Origin: Clostridiales bacterium
GTDB taxonomy: Bacteria; Bacillota; Clostridia; Lachnospirales; WQUN01
NCBI GenBank assembly: GCA_031269415.1
Contig: JAISZF010000137.1
Coordinates: 1-10,733, forward strand
Length of the DNA stretch: 10,733 nt
Direction of reading: 5' to 3'
Shown here: positions 1-5,966 of the stretch, one piece after another
How the letters are laid out: each line of letters starts with the position of its first letter
Numbering within the stretch: the first letter of the stretch is position 1
Notes under the pieces: generated by a model
Database searches by the model: none
Told to the model about the DNA's origin: nothing
Seen by the model: only the letters and a program-made list of their open reading frames with translations
Made by a program: the position numbers and the translations under genes

Positions 1-23
1 AAGTTTTGTCGAAAAAAGTTGTT

Positions 24-362
24 TTACTTTTTTGTCTTAATCACTGATTTAAACAGTGCATCGGCAAGTACCTCTTCATCAAGAATGCTCAACAAAACAG
101 TAAGCTCTCTGATTAGATCCCAACCTATCGCTTTCAAGCGTATCATCTGTGAAGAATAATACTACTTCATCATAAATATGCCATTGAGTTTCGGCTTGTA
201 TACTTCGGAAAAGCCCGCAATTTCCGCCCAACCTTCAGCCCCAGCCATAACAGCTAAAAAAGATAGCAGGAGTATATATTGGAGCGGATATGACACCATT
301 CTGTCTAAAGACACGTTTTGTCAAGGTAGTTTTTCAACAAAGTTTATTGGTTGCGGTTTATC
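24..362 (-). pseudogene. Decayed ISAs1-like transposase remnant
   Basis: On the minus strand one reading frame runs from about 401 down to a TAA at 24-26, interrupted by TGA at 321-323 and TAG at 162-164. The longest piece (299-162, 45 residues) contains YPLQYILLLSFLAVMAGAEG followed by WAEIAGF. This resembles the N-terminal associated domain of ISAs1/H-repeat transposases (pattern: YPL..ILLL...AV.AGAEGW..I..F). Upstream in frame, FVEKLP just before the TGA fits the segment that precedes DPR in that family. After the TAG the same frame gives a further 40 residues (146-24) that I cannot place. The DDE catalytic core is absent, so the copy is dead and heavily deleted. I saw no terminal inverted repeats. 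The family assignment is from motif memory and is moderate; the non-functional state is directly visible. Confidence 0.55.
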
Positions 363-421
363 GACTGATGGAGAGCCAAAGCTATAGCGCAGTAAAAGAC
401 TTCACGACTCAATACACGGAA

Positions 422-437
422 ATTATCGGCCGATAAT
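422..437. promoter_or_regulatory. 16-bp perfect palindrome upstream of the -35 box
   Basis: The sequence ATTATCGGCCGATAAT is identical to its own reverse complement and ends two bases before the -35 hexamer at 440. It could be an operator for the metal operon or for another regulator, or a leftover of the decayed element on its left. It does not look like a terminator, because no T-run follows on either strand. The palindrome is seen directly; its role is inference. Confidence 0.4.
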
Positions 438-439
438 CA

Positions 440-468
440 TTGACAACGGGTAACTCGCGCACTATAAT
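440..468 (+). promoter_or_regulatory. Consensus sigma-A promoter of the metal operon
   Basis: TTGACA at 440-445 and TATAAT at 463-468 are separated by exactly 17 bases, so both hexamers match the housekeeping consensus perfectly. Transcription should start near 475 and give a 5' leader of roughly 37 bases before the repressor ATG at 512. So strong a promoter fits a tightly repressed resistance operon, where expression is governed by the repressor and not by promoter strength. Confidence 0.85.
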
Positions 469-488
469 ATAAACACATGCTTATATGT
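467..488 (+). promoter_or_regulatory. Candidate CadC/SmtB-type operator
   Basis: Right after the -10 box lies an imperfect inverted repeat. ATATAA (467-472) and TTATAT (481-486) are perfect arms eight bases apart, and overlapping them is ACAT-N6-ATGT (475-488). SmtB/ArsR repressors bind AT-rich inverted repeats that overlap the promoter or the start site, which is where this sits. The exact operator boundaries are inferred; the symmetry is visible. Confidence 0.5.
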
Positions 489-511
489 AAACTTGTATTG
501 GGGGATTTCAG

Positions 512-895
512 ATGCGATCAACCATAGTTGATAGGGATGATGACGCGGTTTGCAACTGTAGTGTCATTCATGAGGATGTTGTGCGAAGGGTTCGCGGCGG
601 AATATCGGACGACGGGCAGCTTCAAAAAGCGGCGGAACTATTCAAGGTGTGCGGCGACCCGAGCCGCCTGAAAATCATCAACGCCCTGCTGCTTGACGAA
701 ATGTGCGTGTGTGACATCGCGGCGCTGATGGATATGACGCAGCCCGCCATATCCCACCACTTGAAAGTCCTGCGCCAAACGCAGCTCGTAAAGTACCGCA
801 GAGAGGGCAAAATCGTCTATTACTCGTTGAGCGACGAGCATGTCAGCAACATTTTCTATCAAAGCCTGCTTCACATAAGCGAAGAAAAAGAATGA
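512..895 (+). CDS. cadC: CadC-type metal-sensing ArsR/SmtB repressor
   Basis: This 127-residue winged-helix repressor should bind the operator of its own operon and release it when Cd, Pb or Zn is bound. The N-terminal arm has C14 and C16, and the alpha-3 helix carries the CVC motif (C65, C67); together these match the four-cysteine alpha-3N site of CadC. The C-terminal alpha-5 site is also complete: D108, H110, H121 and E124 have the same spacing as the Zn site of CadC. The recognition helix region reads MTQPAISHHLKVL (about 75-87), followed by the wing KYRREGKIVYYSL. The start ATG at 512 has a GGGGGA ribosome-binding site about six bases upstream and follows a consensus promoter. It is the first gene of the operon, 15 bases before the first HMA gene. 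The family call is firm; the exact inducing metal is inference. Confidence 0.9.
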   Translation: MRSTIVDRDDDAVCNCSVIHEDVVRRVRGGISDDGQLQKAAELFKVCGDPSRLKIINALLLDEMCVCDIAALMDMTQPAISHHLKVLRQTQLVKYRREGKIVYYSLSDEHVSNIFYQSLLHISEEKE

Positions 896-910
896 AAAGG
901 GGAATTTGTA

Positions 911-1135
911 ATGTCAATCACAAAAATCTATTTGCTCGAAAACCTGTGCTGTGAAAACTGCGCGGCGGCAATTGAACGCGAGACTGCCTCCCTCCCAGGT
1001 GTGACGGCGGCAAAAATCGATTATGAAGCTACTAAACTTACCGTCACATTCGACGGCGACGAGCAGGAAATGCTTCATTCGGTTTCGTCGATCGCGTCCG
1101 AAATTGACGAGGATATTGTGACCAGGGAGATGTAA
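911..1135 (+). CDS. Small HMA-domain metal-binding protein 1 (CCxxC)
   Basis: This 74-residue protein is a single heavy-metal-associated (HMA, ferredoxin-like) domain. The metal loop is ENLCCENCAAAIERE with C13, C14 and C17, so it has CCxxC where most HMA domains have one cysteine before xxC. SLPGV (28-32) marks the usual turn after helix 1. An AAAGGGG ribosome-binding site (896-902) lies eight bases before the ATG, just after the repressor stop. It may deliver metal to the ATPase encoded downstream, or be its detached N-terminal metal-binding domain. It is in the same reading frame as the next HMA gene and the ATPase, with TAA at 1133-1135 and the next ATG six bases later. Confidence 0.8.
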   Translation: MSITKIYLLENLCCENCAAAIERETASLPGVTAAKIDYEATKLTVTFDGDEQEMLHSVSSIASEIDEDIVTREM

Positions 1136-1141
1136 CGCGCG

Positions 1142-1411
1142 ATGGAAGCCGCACTAAAAAGGGAGTACATACTCAGCGGGCTTTGCTGCCCCATGTGCGC
1201 CGAGAAAATGGAAAAGCGTATCCGCAAGCTGGAGGGCGTCGTCGACGCCGTGATTGAGTTCACGACGGCAAGGCTTTCTCTTTCGGTTGACAGCGTGGAA
1301 AAATTGTCGGCCATACTTACTGAGAGTACGCGCATTGTCAAGCAGTACGAGCCTGATATTTCCTTTGCGGAGGTTGAAACCGCTATCTCCGGCGAAAAGC
1401 GGGTGTATTAA
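1142..1411 (+). CDS. Small HMA-domain metal-binding protein 2 (CCxxC)
   Basis: An 89-residue single HMA domain. The metal loop is LSGLCCPMCAEKMEKR with C15, C16 and C19, again CCxxC, then LEGVV at the first turn. It starts six bases after the previous stop, with GGGAGA (1125-1130) as a somewhat distant ribosome-binding site, so translation is probably coupled to the previous gene. The C-terminal 20 residues look like a linker, as would be expected between tandem HMA domains. It shares its reading frame with the ATPase gene that follows; only 1409-1459 separates them. It could be an independent metallochaperone or a split-off domain of the ATPase. Confidence 0.75.
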   Translation: MEAALKREYILSGLCCPMCAEKMEKRIRKLEGVVDAVIEFTTARLSLSVDSVEKLSAILTESTRIVKQYEPDISFAEVETAISGEKRVY

Positions 1412-1459
1412 ACATGCGCGGATTGACGCTAGCACGGCATTGAGGAGTTTCTCCTTACC
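1412..1459 (+). other. Stop-studded remnant of a third HMA N-terminal half
   Basis: In the frame of the ATPase this stretch reads T-C-A-D-stop-R-stop-H-G-IEEFLLT, directly before the ATPase ATG at 1460. IEEFLLTMPGV is the usual HMA helix 1 and turn, so the coding sense continues upstream of the annotated start. The expected CxxC loop has been replaced by TGA at 1424-1426 and TAG at 1430-1432, after the TAA at 1409-1411. A short alternative frame (ATG at 1414) gives only nine codons. GAGGAG at 1442-1447 may have become the ribosome-binding site for 1460, although the spacing of 12 is long. Confidence 0.55.
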
Positions 1460-3481
1460 ATGCCGGGCGTCATAAGCGCGTCGCAAAATGCCGAAACAGG
1501 TACAGTTATGATCGAGGCGTCGGACGCAAACCGTCTGCCCGTCGTCCTGCGGAAAGCCCGCGAAGCGATACAATCTGAATACGCCGGTGTAACCGTGTCA
1601 TATAATCCGCCCGCCGACGCGGAGGACAAGGGTGAGATTCGGCGTAAGCGTATGCAAACCGCCGCTATAAGCGTGGGCGCAATCTTGTTTGCTGCGGGCT
1701 TGATTGTAAAGCTGCCGCAGTTTCACAAACTTGCGCTGTTTCTCGTTGCGTACCTGTTAATCGGTGGCGAGGTACTGGTGCGCGCCGTGAAAGGGATTCT
1801 AAAAGGCGGCGCGTTCGATGAGTGCTTTTTAATGAGTATTGCGACAATTGGCGCGTTTGCCATCGGAGAGTACCCAGAGGGCATCGCCGTGATGCTGTTT
1901 TATCAAATCGGCGAAGCATTTGAGCATTTTGCGGTGGGGCATTCTCGCCGTTCGATCTCCGCGCTTATGGACATTCGCCCGGATAGCGCCACACTGAAAA
2001 GCGAAGAAAGGTTATTAACCGTCGCGCCGGAAGAAGTGGCTGTCGGCGAAACGATTGTGGTGAAACCCGGTGAAAGCGTTCCTCTCGACGGAATCGTGGT
2101 TTCCGGCGTGTCGGCGTTCGATACCTCCGCGCTTACGGGCGAATCCCTGCCCCGCGACGCCGCGGCGGGAAACGAAGCGCTCTCCGGCTTCGTTAACAAA
2201 AGCGGACTGTTGACGATCAAGGTTACAAAAGCGTATGGGGAATCCGCTGTTTCAAAGATACTTGACCTCACGCGCGACGCGGCGGCGAGAAAAGCGCCAA
2301 GCGAGAATTTTATCACGAAGTTTTCACGCTACTATACGCCCGCCGTGGTGTTCGGCGCGATTGCGCTGGCTGTGCTGCCTCCAATGTTTGCGGATGGTAT
2401 GTGGGCCGACTGGTTTGGGCGCGCGCTCGTATTTCTCGTTGTTTCCTGCCCGTGCGCGTTGGTGATCTCCGTGCCGCTCAGTTTCTTCGGCGGTATCGGT
2501 GGCGCGTCCAAAAATGGGATATTGGTTAAGGGCGGCGCGTATCTGGAATCGCTTGCGAAAACAGATACCGTGGTGTTCGACAAGACCGGAACGCTGACAA
2601 AAGGCGTCTTTTCCGTGAAGCGCATCGTACCGTCCGGTGATTTTAGCGCGCGGGAACTGCTCGAATGTGCCGCATATGCGGAAAGCGCGTCCACCCATCC
2701 CATCGCTGTGTCAATCGTTGAGGAATATGGCAAGCCTGTCATTCAAAATCGCATTGGGGATGTAACCGAGGTTCCCGGCTCGGGCGTGCGGGCCAATATT
2801 GACGGAAAAATCGTATTGGCCGGAAATGTCAGGCTGATGGAAGAAAATAATATTGGTTTCACCACCGCCGATTTGAAAGGAACAGCCGTACATATTGCGG
2901 TTGATGGCATTTATGCGGGCGGCCTCATGATCGCGGATTCCCTCAAACCGGATGCTGTAAGCGCAGTCGCCGGACTAAAAGCCCTCGGCGTGAAAAAAAC
3001 GGTTATTCTTACAGGCGACAGCAAGGCGAATGCGGAAAAGACCGCCGCCGCGCTTGGCGTTGACGAGGTTTATGCCGGGCTTTTGCCGGAGCAGAAAGCG
3101 GAGCGTCTTGAGGCCATTAAGCGCGGTGTGCCCGGCAAGAACTGCGTTGTATTCATGGGCGACGGAATAAACGACGCGCCTGTGCTTGCCGTCAGCGATG
3201 TTGGCGTGGCGATGGGCGGCGTCGGTTCAGACGCGGCGATTGAAGCCGCCGACGCGGTGCTGATGACCGACGAGCCGTCAAAACTCATAACCGCGATCCG
3301 TATCGCGAAAAAAACACGCCGAATTGTCATTCAAAACGTGGTGTTTGCCATCGGCGTGAAGGCGATTGTCCTGCTGCTGGGCGCGCTTGGTATCGCTAAT
3401 ATGTGGGCGGCGGTGTTCGGCGACGTGGGCGTTGCTGTTATCGCCATACTGAACGCGATGCGGGCAATGCGCGTCAATTAG
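1460..3481 (+). CDS. cadA: PIB-type Zn/Cd/Pb-exporting P-type ATPase
   Basis: This 673-residue membrane ATPase should export divalent soft metals (Cd, Zn, Pb) using ATP. Residues 1-48 are the second half of an HMA domain without a CxxC site. Transmembrane pairs lie at about 66-84/90-108 and 122-137/138-156. The actuator TGES is at 226-229. A further pair (about 293-312/321-341) holds the transport motif CPC (330-332). DKTGT with the phosphorylated Asp is at 374-378, HP at 413-414, and GDGIND at 567-572. The last pair (about 624-645/647-666) carries K634 and D655, the Lys and Asp typical of Zn/Cd (PIB-2) pumps such as ZntA. All core motifs are intact, so the pump should work. The odd feature is the truncated N-terminus; the HMA domains sit in two separate small genes upstream in the same frame. 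The ATG at 1460 is the only in-frame ATG near the motif start, but its ribosome-binding site is not well spaced. Confidence 0.92.
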   Translation: MPGVISASQNAETGTVMIEASDANRLPVVLRKAREAIQSEYAGVTVSYNPPADAEDKGEIRRKRMQTAAISVGAILFAAGLIVKLPQFHKLALFLVAYLLIGGEVLVRAVKGILKGGAFDECFLMSIATIGAFAIGEYPEGIAVMLFYQIGEAFEHFAVGHSRRSISALMDIRPDSATLKSEERLLTVAPEEVAVGETIVVKPGESVPLDGIVVSGVSAFDTSALTGESLPRDAAAGNEALSGFVNKSGLLTIKVTKAYGESAVSKILDLTRDAAARKAPSENFITKFSRYYTPAVVFGAIALAVLPPMFADGMWADWFGRALVFLVVSCPCALVISVPLSFFGGIGGASKNGILVKGGAYLESLAKTDTVVFDKTGTLTKGVFSVKRIVPSGDFSARELLECAAYAESASTHPIAVSIVEEYGKPVIQNRIGDVTEVPGSGVRANIDGKIVLAGNVRLMEENNIGFTTADLKGTAVHIAVDGIYAGGLMIADSLKPDAVSAVAGLKALGVKKTVILTGDSKANAEKTAAALGVDEVYAGLLPEQKAERLEAIKRGVPGKNCVVFMGDGINDAPVLAVSDVGVAMGGVGSDAAIEAADAVLMTDEPSKLITAIRIAKKTRRIVIQNVVFAIGVKAIVLLLGALGIANMWAAVFGDVGVAVIAILNAMRAMRVN

Positions 3482-3501
3482 AGAAAATGGAGGTTATTGA
3501 T

Positions 3502-3708
3502 ATGGAAAAGCTGATTCTTAAAGTCGAGGGTATGTCCTGCGGGCACTGTGAAATCGCCATACAGGACGCAGTGCGTAAATTGCCGGGAATCAAAAAAGTC
3601 AAGGCCAGCAAACGCAAAAAGGAAGCGACGGTAGAATACGACGCCGCCTCGGTGAGCGCGGAGCAAATTACCAAAGCCATCAACGACACGGGATATCAGG
3701 TGGTGTAG
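3502..3708 (+). CDS. CopZ-like HMA metallochaperone
   Basis: A 68-residue protein made of one HMA domain. The metal loop is GMSCGHCEIAIQDAV (C13, C16), followed by LPGIKKVKAS and a C-terminal TKAINDTGYQV strand. GMSCGHC is the classical motif of copper-chaperone-like proteins and differs from the CCxxC loops of the two upstream HMA genes. I chose the ATG at 3502 because GGAGG (3489-3493) lies eight bases upstream and the preceding codons overlap the ATPase gene. It is the last gene of the metal operon, 20 bases after the ATPase stop. Its metal may be Cu, Zn or Cd; the sequence does not decide this. Confidence 0.88.
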   Translation: MEKLILKVEGMSCGHCEIAIQDAVRKLPGIKKVKASKRKKEATVEYDAASVSAEQITKAINDTGYQVV

Positions 3709-3946
3709 CGCGTCCGCGAGATTGTCCGTCGCCAGAATGCGGAGGTTGAGAATGCGGTTTGACGGGATACTTATAGGCTGTGGGGCATTATTGAGCTTTT
3801 CAAGCAAAGAGAAAGGGTTCGGAAAGGATGGTTTCCTGAAAACCCCAACAAACGGAACCCTCTGAAAAAACGACGGGATTAAAAGTAACCAGATAAAAAG
3901 AACCTGTGGCGGCCGCAACCGCTCACGCAAAGCAAGGAGGAAGCGC
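3709..3946. other. Gene-poor spacer with nested inverted repeats
   Basis: No recognisable gene is present. AGGGTTC (3814-3820) pairs with GAACCCT (3855-3861), enclosing GGAAA (3821-3825) and TTTCC (3832-3836). A competing hairpin, GGTTT (3830-3834) with AAACC (3840-3844), would exclude the inner one. A 42-codon frame (3737-3865, +) has no ribosome-binding site and resembles no family I know. No T-run follows the stems on the + strand, so they are not a clear terminator. The stretch may be a dispersed intergenic repeat or a leader RNA of the fumarate reductase locus; neither is shown. Confidence 0.35.
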
Positions 3947-4558
3947 ATGAGACGCAAAGCGATTTTGCTGATAGTCACTATGGCGGCGATAGCCGCATTC
4001 GGCGCTTTATTGCATTCTCCGCCGTCGCTTGTTGACGCGATAACCGGCGCGACGAAAAATAGTTGTTTTTCTGATACACGGCGTCATGGGCGGCTTCATG
4101 CTGCTTGGCGTCGACAATGAGGCGGGCAAGCCTCTCGCGTGGGTTGGCGCCGGTCTGATTTTTATCCACACGTATTTGGAGTAATTTTGACAGCGCGGGC
4201 AATACGTAGCGGAGGGGCGTCCGGCAGGTGGTATCTCAGGCAGAACGCGCTGTTTTGGACGCGCCGGATCAGCGGAGTGTGCATCCTCGTACTTGCTTTT
4301 TTTCATATCGGACTGTTCGGCGGCGCTGTAGGCGAACATTACATATTGTTTGAGTTCACTACGCTGCGGCTGACCGCGCAGCTTCTTCTCGTCGCCGCGC
4401 TGTTTACGCACATTTTTGCCAACATACGTCCGCTGCTCATTTCCCTCGGTGTGTTGAAGCACAAAGAACGTCGGGTTGATTTGTATCTTATTTTGTCCGT
4501 ACTGTTGCTTTTCTGTACAGGCGCGGTGGTTTTTTATTATGTCGGGTGGCTATTGTGA
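3947..4558 (+). pseudogene. Frameshifted fumarate reductase/SDH cytochrome b subunit
   Basis: The gene begins at ATG 3947 with AGGAGG (3935-3940) six bases upstream. The first frame breaks at an A-run near 4057-4061; reading one base fewer there gives KIVVFLIHGVMGGFMLLG and so on to FIHTYLE-stop. A second break at GG near 4173-4175 needs one more base to join YLGVILTARAIR to WYLRQNALFWTRRISG, which is typical of SdhC/FrdC. With both changes the gene encodes about 203 residues with around six hydrophobic segments, the normal size of the diheme cytochrome b subunit. Histidines in LIHG, FIHT, FFHI and FTHIF are good candidates for the four heme ligands. It would anchor the complex in the membrane and exchange electrons with the quinone pool. 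Two homopolymer indels mean either gene decay or sequencing error. It overlaps the flavoprotein start, so the original order was cytochrome b then flavoprotein. Confidence 0.75.
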
Positions 4559-5811
4559 ACGGGCGTGTAGTTGTCGTCGGCGCGGGGCTTGCCGGACTTT
4601 TTGCCGCGCTCACGGCGGCGGAGAGCGGCGCGGAAGTCACGCTCGCGTCTATGAGGCCGAGCGAACGGGCGCAATCCGTTATGGCGGAAGGCGGGATCAA
4701 CGCCGCTTTGGGCGATAACGACAGTATTTCAAATCATTATCACGACACAATGGCGGCCGGGCGTTATCTTGCCGACCCCAATGCCGTAAAGGGCTTGACG
4801 GAAGCAGCTCCCGGCATTGTTCGCCGTCTTCTGGGCCTCGGCGCGCTTTTCAATATGCGGCGTGACGGTGAGCCTGAATTGCGCTGTTTTGGCGGACAAA
4901 AGATACAGAGGACGGCTTTTGCTCAAAGCGGAACGGGCAAACAGATTATGAGCGCGGTCATACAGGAGGCCCGTAAATATGAGGCGCGAGGATTGATTGC
5001 GCGCTACGATCGGCATAGTTTCGCGGGACTATTGTGCGGCGGCAATGGTTGCACAGGTTGCGCCGTCCGCGATAATTATTCCGGCGAAACGCTTTATTTG
5101 CGTGGCAGCGTGATTATCACCAGCGGCGGTATGCACGGGCTTTTCGGCGGCACAACAGGTTCCTTGGACAACAGCGGCGCGGTAACGGCGGCGTTATTGC
5201 AAATGGGCGTTCCGCTCGCAAACGGGGAGTTTGTTCAATACCACCCAACGACCGCGAGTGTTGCGGGAAAGCGGCTTCTCATCAGTGAAGCGGCACGCGG
5301 AGAGGGCGGGCGATTATTTGTCCCGCGAAACGGTAAACGGTGGTACTTTCAGGTGTATTTGGATATGACGGGTCTGCCGGACGAGGTTTTCGGGACGCGG
5401 TTATCGGACACTCTTGACGATTGCCTGACCTATCTGCGGCTTGACCCGCGCCGGGAACCGATACCCGTCGCACCCGGCGCCCATTACTTTATGGGCGGGA
5501 TTCAGGTTGACGAGCAGCACCGAACTATATTGCCGGGCTTATATGCCGCCGGGGAATGCTGTTGCCAGTACCACGGCGGGAACTCCCTTCTCGGCGCGAT
5601 TTATGGAGGTATCACGGCGGCTAACCATGCGATTGCCGACGAGTATTTCACAGATGGTGGCGATTTCTTTCCCGCAGACACGGCGCAGACACCCGCAGAT
5701 AAGCTTTCGACGCAAGCTGTCACGCGCGACGCCGAGTGCGCCGCGCAGTACTCCATTTTGGAAAAGACCGGAGCGTGTTTCCATCCCTTCAGCACACCTC
5801 CGCCGATGTAA
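4546..5811 (+). pseudogene. Degraded fumarate reductase flavoprotein (FrdA/SdhA type)
   Basis: The frame is 421 codons from GTG 4546 (GTG 4555 is an alternative). The family is usually around 570-600 residues. The FAD fold VGAGLAG (11-17) is intact, and SVMAEGGINAAL (44-55) is the FAD loop, with Q43 at the place of the histidine that binds FAD covalently in FrdA/SdhA. YHPTT (232-236), SEAARGEGG (247-255), GAHYFMGGI (311-319) and AAGE (334-337) are present. After GKRWYF (263-268) the sequence jumps to QVYLDMT, missing the usual MPRD segment and its proton-transfer arginine. QYHGGNSLLG (341-350) lacks the ANRLG of QYHGANRLGGNSL, and with it the arginine that binds substrate. Homology stops near residue 407; the last 14 residues are read from the antisense of an unrelated gene. 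No iron-sulfur subunit follows. It is probably inactive as a fumarate reductase. Confidence 0.8.
5760..5775. other. Rearrangement or deletion junction
   Basis: Flavoprotein-like coding sequence on the + strand ends near 5767. Immediately to the right the minus-strand reading of a different gene begins to make sense (residues 1-61 from 5951 to about 5769). Both genes lose their 3' parts here and are convergent, so DNA has been lost or joined at this point. No repeat or insertion-sequence end is visible at the seam. An assembly chimera is the main alternative. Confidence 0.55.
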
Positions 5812-5951
5812 TTCGTGTTAAAGTCAGCGCTGACATTCGCCCACACCCACTCATACCAGTCTTCCCGAACGGGAGTGCCGCTTCCGGGAAGGTGCATGAT
5901 CAAGCCTTCCACGATATCCGGCTGTATGTCGATTATCTTTATTTTTTTCAT
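5769..5951 (-). pseudogene. Truncated gene of unknown function, N-terminal 61 residues
   Basis: ATG at 5949-5951 has a GGGGGCGG ribosome-binding site (5955-5962) and follows the dehydrogenase stop by 15 bases, so it is the next gene of the minus-strand operon. The first 61 residues begin MKKIKIIDIQPDIVEG and continue with GSGTPVREDWYEWVWANVS and NTNYIGGGVLKGWKHAP. They have a normal, tryptophan-rich protein composition but I do not recognise the family. After about 5769 the frame is only the antisense of the flavoprotein remnant and continues open to 5601. The true C-terminal part is missing. Its position after a D-2-hydroxyacid dehydrogenase suggests a role in the same sugar or sugar-acid pathway, which is inference only. 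Confidence 0.55.
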
Positions 5952-5966
5952 ATTCCGCCCCCAATA

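Noticed and set aside
178..387. Open frame of 69 codons on the + strand
   Set aside because: It lies antisense to the transposase remnant, has no ribosome-binding site and resembles no family; the minus-strand reading explains the sequence better.
1424..1432. Recoding of TGA (selenocysteine) or TAG (pyrrolysine) to join the HMA genes with the ATPase
   Set aside because: Three different stops would have to be read within 24 bases, no SECIS-like hairpin is evident after the TGA, and restart at ATG 1460 is simpler.
3403..3501. Longer start for the CopZ-like protein
   Set aside because: The extra residues overlap the ATPase gene out of frame and lack HMA character; GGAGG is placed for ATG 3502.
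3814..3861. Intrinsic terminator of the metal operon
   Set aside because: The stem is interrupted by a large loop and is followed by an A-run, not a T-run, on the + strand.
3478..3978. 166-codon minus-strand frame across the spacer
   Set aside because: It runs antisense through the CopZ-like gene and the cytochrome b start, has no recognisable domain, and its composition looks like a shadow reading.
4139..4558. Independent 139-residue membrane protein
   Set aside because: Its first 14 or so residues are not family-like, while the cytochrome b homology continues upstream in another frame to a well-started ATG at 3947.
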